From the NCBI GenBank assembly GCA_018710885.1, contig DVJA01000054.1, forward strand, positions 1 through 34,065: 34,065 nt of DNA, in the 5' to 3' direction. The notes below the pieces were generated by a model, which did no database searches, was not told the origin of the DNA, and worked only from the letters and a program-made list of their open reading frames with translations. Of this stretch, positions 30,823-34,065 are shown piece by piece (the stretch's first letter is position 1; every line of letters starts with the position of its first letter). The DNA comes from Scatomorpha merdigallinarum. GTDB taxonomy: Bacteria; Bacillota; Clostridia; Oscillospirales; Oscillospiraceae. Both the position numbers and the translations under genes were made by a program.

Positions 30823-32517
30823 ATGCTCAGCGAACACGAGCTCGAGCGCGAGGAGCGCCGCGCGACAAACATGATATGGAACGCGGCCGGGGACTATTCA
30901 CTGCACCCCCAGAGCCGCGCATACGACATGGACGGGTACGCCGACGTGTACATGAACAGCATCGTCGGCGCGGTGTACAAATACTACGACTACCCGGTTA
31001 TACGCAAACTGCTGGACGGCATGGAAAACGCCCCTCGGGGCGAGGTGTATCAAGACCTCTTCTGGACGGGGCTCGAAAACTGCGCCTATCTGCGCGCGGT
31101 AGCGGACAGGCCGGCGCTGAGGCTGCTCAGGCTCGGCTACGCGCGGGGCATACTCCGTCAGGCCGAGGGTAAGCACGAGCTCGATTTCTCGCTGCCCGAC
31201 CGCATAAAGCTGGAACACTACCGACGCGCCCTCGGCGAGCGGCACAAGCTCATTGAGCGTGAGGAGCGGCTGCTGGAGCAGCTCGAGTTCCCGCCCGAGC
31301 TCACAAGCGAGCAGATAGTGCAGCGCATGCGCGACATACTGGCCGAGTACTTTGGCGTCACGGGCGGTATGCTGCGGCGCGAGGCCCTGGGCAAACTACC
31401 GCAGTTCATGTCAGGGTTTGGACGCAGGAGGTACAACCTCGGGGCCAGAGTGCGCTCCGGTGACGTGAAACCTGCCAAGCACGGGCGCGTAGGCAAGCTG
31501 GCGCGCATGACCGGCGTAAAGAGCCCGGAACAGCTCCGCGAATTCGTCAGCGAGTGTTTCGGTGAGAGCATGTATTCCCCGGGCGACGTCAAGAACATCG
31601 AGGACCGGCTCTGCCGGGACAAGCACGCCGACTGCATGCTGCACTTCACGCGCGGCGAGCTGCCGGACGGGATAAGCGACGGCGAAGCCATCTTGCAGCG
31701 CCATGTCTCGCAGCGTCAGGCCCAGCTCAACCGCAAATACTATAACGACAACCTCACGGCCCACCGCCTGGCTATTATCCGGCTCACGGAGAAGGTCCGC
31801 AACTGCATCCTCGTCCACCTCGACGACGCTATGATAAAATCCCGGGCCGGTGCGCTGGACGCACGCAAGGTGTGGCGGGCGGTGTATCTGAACGACTCCA
31901 ACATCTTCACACGCCACGAGCGCACGACGGACTCCGAGCTCTCCGTGGATTTGCTGCTAGACGGCTCCGCTTCGCAGCTACAGCGGCAGGAGAGCGTTGC
32001 CTCCCAGGCGTACATCCTGGCCGAGAGCCTCACGCGCTGCGGCGTACCCGTGCGCGTCTATTCCTTCTGCTCGGTAGGCAACTGCACTGTGGTGCGCATC
32101 TACCGCGACTACGAGGAGAGCAGCCGGAATGAGGCCATCTTCGACTACGCCGCCGCGGGCTTCAACCGCGACGGGCTGGCACTGCGCGCGGCAGACTATT
32201 TGCTCTCCGGCACACACTATGAAAACCGCCTGCTTATAACGCTTTCGGACTGCAGCCCCAACGACGTGAACAAGGTCGCCGACCCGGACGGGCGCCGCCG
32301 TGAGTATCAGGGCGACGCGGGTGTGGCCGACGCCTCAAGCGAAGTGGAGCGGCTGCGCCGCATGGGCGTGCGCGTCATGTGTGTTTTCACCGGCGAGGAG
32401 GACGATTTGCCCAACGCGAGGCGTATCTACGGCCGCGAGCTGGTCAGGATACGCCACATAAGCCAGTTCGCCGACGCCGTCGGCAACGTAATAGTTTCGC
32501 TCATCGGTTCCATGTAA
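30823..32517 (+). CDS. VWA-domain protein, partner of the MoxR ATPase (NorD/CobT/ViaA-like)
   Basis: A 564-residue protein. The last 200 residues form a von Willebrand factor A domain with the metal-ion-dependent adhesion site DGSAS (about residue 380) and TLSDCSP at the final MIDAS position. The first 350 residues are charged and helical, with no domain I recognise. In NorD, CbbO and ViaA such regions bind the ATPase or client. The ATG at 30823 lies one base after the moxR stop; a TTG at 30814 would add three residues. It forms a two-gene operon with moxR and ends at a strong terminator. Confidence 0.87.
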   Translation: MLSEHELEREERRATNMIWNAAGDYSLHPQSRAYDMDGYADVYMNSIVGAVYKYYDYPVIRKLLDGMENAPRGEVYQDLFWTGLENCAYLRAVADRPALRLLRLGYARGILRQAEGKHELDFSLPDRIKLEHYRRALGERHKLIEREERLLEQLEFPPELTSEQIVQRMRDILAEYFGVTGGMLRREALGKLPQFMSGFGRRRYNLGARVRSGDVKPAKHGRVGKLARMTGVKSPEQLREFVSECFGESMYSPGDVKNIEDRLCRDKHADCMLHFTRGELPDGISDGEAILQRHVSQRQAQLNRKYYNDNLTAHRLAIIRLTEKVRNCILVHLDDAMIKSRAGALDARKVWRAVYLNDSNIFTRHERTTDSELSVDLLLDGSASQLQRQESVASQAYILAESLTRCGVPVRVYSFCSVGNCTVVRIYRDYEESSRNEAIFDYAAAGFNRDGLALRAADYLLSGTHYENRLLITLSDCSPNDVNKVADPDGRRREYQGDAGVADASSEVERLRRMGVRVMCVFTGEEDDLPNARRIYGRELVRIRHISQFADAVGNVIVSLIGSM

Positions 32518-32522
32518 GCGCG

Positions 32523-32554
32523 AGCGCCCCGCCGTCTAGGCGGGGCGCTTTTTG
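32523..32554 (+). terminator. Terminator of the MoxR-VWA operon
   Basis: AGCGCCCCGCC pairs perfectly with GGCGGGGCGCT around GTCTA and runs into TTTTT. Confidence 0.88.
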
Positions 32555-32574
32555 CGCGCGTGAGGCGAAAAACA

Positions 32575-32603
32575 TTGCCTCGGCTGAGTGCGCGTAGTAA
32601 AAT
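32575..32603 (+). promoter_or_regulatory. Promoter of the FMN oxidoreductase gene
   Basis: TTGCCT (32575-32580) and TAAAAT (32598-32603) are 17 bases apart, about 50 bases before the ATG. Confidence 0.6.
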
Positions 32604-32652
32604 ATACGTATCTTGCACAGGCCGCCGCAGGGCGGCGGGAGAGGAGAAAAAT

Positions 32653-33672
32653 ATGACACTCAACGAGATTTGGGACAGAGCCCGCGAAATGATGGGCCCC
32701 AACTGCCGGGTCTGCCCCGTCTGCAACGGAAAAGCCTGCCGCGGCGAGATACCCGGCGTCGGCGCGATGGGCGACGGCTCGAGCTGGACGGTGTGCACGG
32801 AGTTCCTGGAGCGCGTGAAGATACGCATGGACACGCTGCACGAGGCCTGGACGCCCGACACGTCCACGACGCTCTTCGGCGAAGCGCTCTCTATGCCGCT
32901 GTGTATAGCGCCTGTAGGCGGCATGAACGGCCACAACTACAACGGGGCCATATCCACCGCACAGTGGTCGAACATGGCTGTGGAGGGCGCTAAGGCCGCC
33001 GGAGTGCTGCCTTTCACCGGCGACGGCGCTAAGGGCCAGTTCCACGACGGGCTGGAAGCCGCCAAAGCCAACGGCGGCCGCAACATTTGCACAATCAAGC
33101 CCTGGCGCGACAACGGCCGTATAATAGCCCGCGCGCTCGAGTGCGCCGAGGCAGGATGCCCCGCCGTGGCCTGCGACGTGGACGCAGCTGCCTTTGCCAA
33201 CATGGGTTCGGCAGTTGACATGCTGGGCGCCAAGACCGTCCGAGACCTCGCTGAGATAGTGGACAGCATACCCATACCGTTTATAGCCAAAGGCGTGATG
33301 ACGGCCGAAGGCGCGCTCAAGTGCGCTGAAGCGGGCTGCGCTGGAATTATAGTCTCCACCCACGGCGGCAGGGTTATAACCTCTGCCCAGGCCACCGCCG
33401 AGGTGCTGCCCGAGATTCGCGCCGCCGTCGGCAAGCGCATGGCGATAATAGTCGACGGGGCCATCCGCACGGGCTGCGATATCTTCAAAGTTCTGGCCCT
33501 CGGAGCGGATGCGGCCATGATAGGCCGGCCCTTCGTGATAGCCGGCCACGGCGGCGGGGCCGAAGGCGTGGAGCTCTACGCCAACGCCAAGCGCGCCGAG
33601 TTGGAGAACGTGATGATCATGACCGGCTGCCGGACGCTGGAGGAGATCACACCGGCGAAGATAGCGATGTAA
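32653..33672 (+). CDS. FMN-dependent alpha-hydroxy-acid oxidizing protein
   Basis: A 339-residue TIM-barrel flavoprotein of the glycolate oxidase / lactate dehydrogenase family. The active-site stretch STHGGRV (His at about 237) corresponds to the family NHGGRQ. The FMN phosphate site is VDGAIRTGCDIFKVLALGADAAMIGRPF split over 269-300. The N-terminus has a cysteine cluster, C18, C21, C24 and C29 (NCRVCPVCNGKACRG), not found in the classical enzymes. The substrate is unknown. The ATG at 32653 has GAGGAG before it; an upstream in-frame start lacks one. It has its own promoter, so it is not simply part of the MoxR operon. No canonical terminator follows, but repeat copy C does. Confidence 0.88.
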   Translation: MTLNEIWDRAREMMGPNCRVCPVCNGKACRGEIPGVGAMGDGSSWTVCTEFLERVKIRMDTLHEAWTPDTSTTLFGEALSMPLCIAPVGGMNGHNYNGAISTAQWSNMAVEGAKAAGVLPFTGDGAKGQFHDGLEAAKANGGRNICTIKPWRDNGRIIARALECAEAGCPAVACDVDAAAFANMGSAVDMLGAKTVRDLAEIVDSIPIPFIAKGVMTAEGALKCAEAGCAGIIVSTHGGRVITSAQATAEVLPEIRAAVGKRMAIIVDGAIRTGCDIFKVLALGADAAMIGRPFVIAGHGGGAEGVELYANAKRAELENVMIMTGCRTLEEITPAKIAM

Positions 33673-33780
33673 TGGCGTTCGATGCCTGATGGAGCGGGGC
33701 TGGTGCCACGTCGTCGGACGTGGGCGGTGGCATTAGGTAATGCCGCAATCCTGGGCGGTTCACACACCAACACACCGTAG

Positions 33781-33802
33781 GGGACGGCGTCCTCGACGTC
33801 CC
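33781..33802. repeat. Short palindromic repeat with TCCT loop
   Basis: Same sequence as the element at 11754-11775 (GGGACGGCG, TCCT, CGACGTCCC). Confidence 0.7.
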
Positions 33803-33851
33803 GCTCGCCGCCAGGCGAGAGATGGTGCAACCCTCGTGGGTTGCGGGCCTC

Positions 33852-33894
33852 CTGGGGCGCTTTCTTTTGCTCTTGCCAAAAGAAAGCGTCCCAG
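33852..33894 (+). repeat. 18-base-pair conserved hairpin of repeat copy C
   Basis: The arms are as in copy A (CTGGGGCGCTTTCTTTTG and complement) with one changed loop base. Confidence 0.75.
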
Positions 33895-34065
33895 ACCCCG
33901 AAAGGAAAATCCGCTTTGGTGCGGACTTGTACGTAAGGGTGCCTCGTATCTCGGGACCCCGCTGACTTTCGGTCGGTCGTCCCTAAACTTCTATTTAGTT
34001 TCCCCATCGCCGACCGCGGTTTCGCTTCGCGGCCGCTGACGGGTTAACACGGGACGTTGCCGTGC

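Larger units (their letters stand above)
33702..34065 (+). repeat. Long interspersed repeat, copy C (runs off the window)
   Basis: A gene-free stretch and third copy of the long repeat, starting 30 bases after the stop of the FMN protein gene, in the same orientation as A and B. It has the start module, a TCCT palindrome identical to that in A, the long hairpin (33852-33894), the CCGCTTTGGTGCGGACTTGTACG block of B, and the TCCCTAAACTT...GGGTTAACACGG block (about 33979-34058). Its 3' part lies beyond the window. Confidence 0.85.

Overview
The window looks like chromosomal DNA from a GC-rich, spore-forming member of the Clostridia, most likely in or near the Oscillospirales. Pointers are a spore germination protease (gpr) next to rpsT, a chromosomal parS-parA-parB locus, HemZ, a surface protein with SLH domains, a pantothenate-type ECF S component beside coaX, a DxLDxxH-type Mn exporter (mntP), and promoters of the TTGnnn-17-TATAAT kind. 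The lineage is an inference from gene content; no marker was searched.

Layout. 1-129: right end of an IS3-family insertion sequence. 148-1566 (minus): a LysR regulator and ribosomal protein S20. 1746-5642 (plus): gpr, three parS-type palindromes, parA, parB and serS. 5693-7482 (minus): an inositol-monophosphatase-like phosphatase and a type I asparaginase. 7719-11650 (plus): proB-proA-proC and a methyltransferase, with proB broken by a frameshift in an AT repeat. 12563-15994: pyruvate carboxylase, lying between two direct copies of a long non-coding repeat (A at 11674-12510, B at 16013-16695). 16744-19635: hemZ, a uridine-kinase-like P-loop kinase and a small membrane protein, overlapping end to end. 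19721-23020 (minus): a secreted SLH 5'-nucleotidase and a PhzF-family protein. 23124-23212: tRNA-Ser(CGA). 23753-25133: ECF S component and coaX. 25314-26783 (minus): mntP and a PAP2 phosphatase, divergent from tadA (26808). 27316-27870 (minus): a phosphoribosyltransferase. 28289-29755: a sodium:neurotransmitter-type symporter with a structured leader. 29907-32517: a MoxR ATPase and a VWA protein. 32653-33672: an FMN-dependent alpha-hydroxy-acid-oxidase-like protein. 33702-34065: a third copy (C) of the long repeat.

Most of the window is housekeeping metabolism. The less ordinary parts are: (i) a family of long modular intergenic repeats, always in the same orientation and starting 19-30 bases after a stop codon, with a hairpin whose arms change sequence but keep pairing; (ii) parS sites that double as coding sequence, as a gpr terminator-like hairpin, and as a probable operator touching the parAB -35 box; (iii) a proB frameshift in (AT)4 that one extra AT, or a -2 slip, would repair exactly; (iv) a two-hairpin leader before the symporter gene; and (v) an orphan MoxR-VWA pair.
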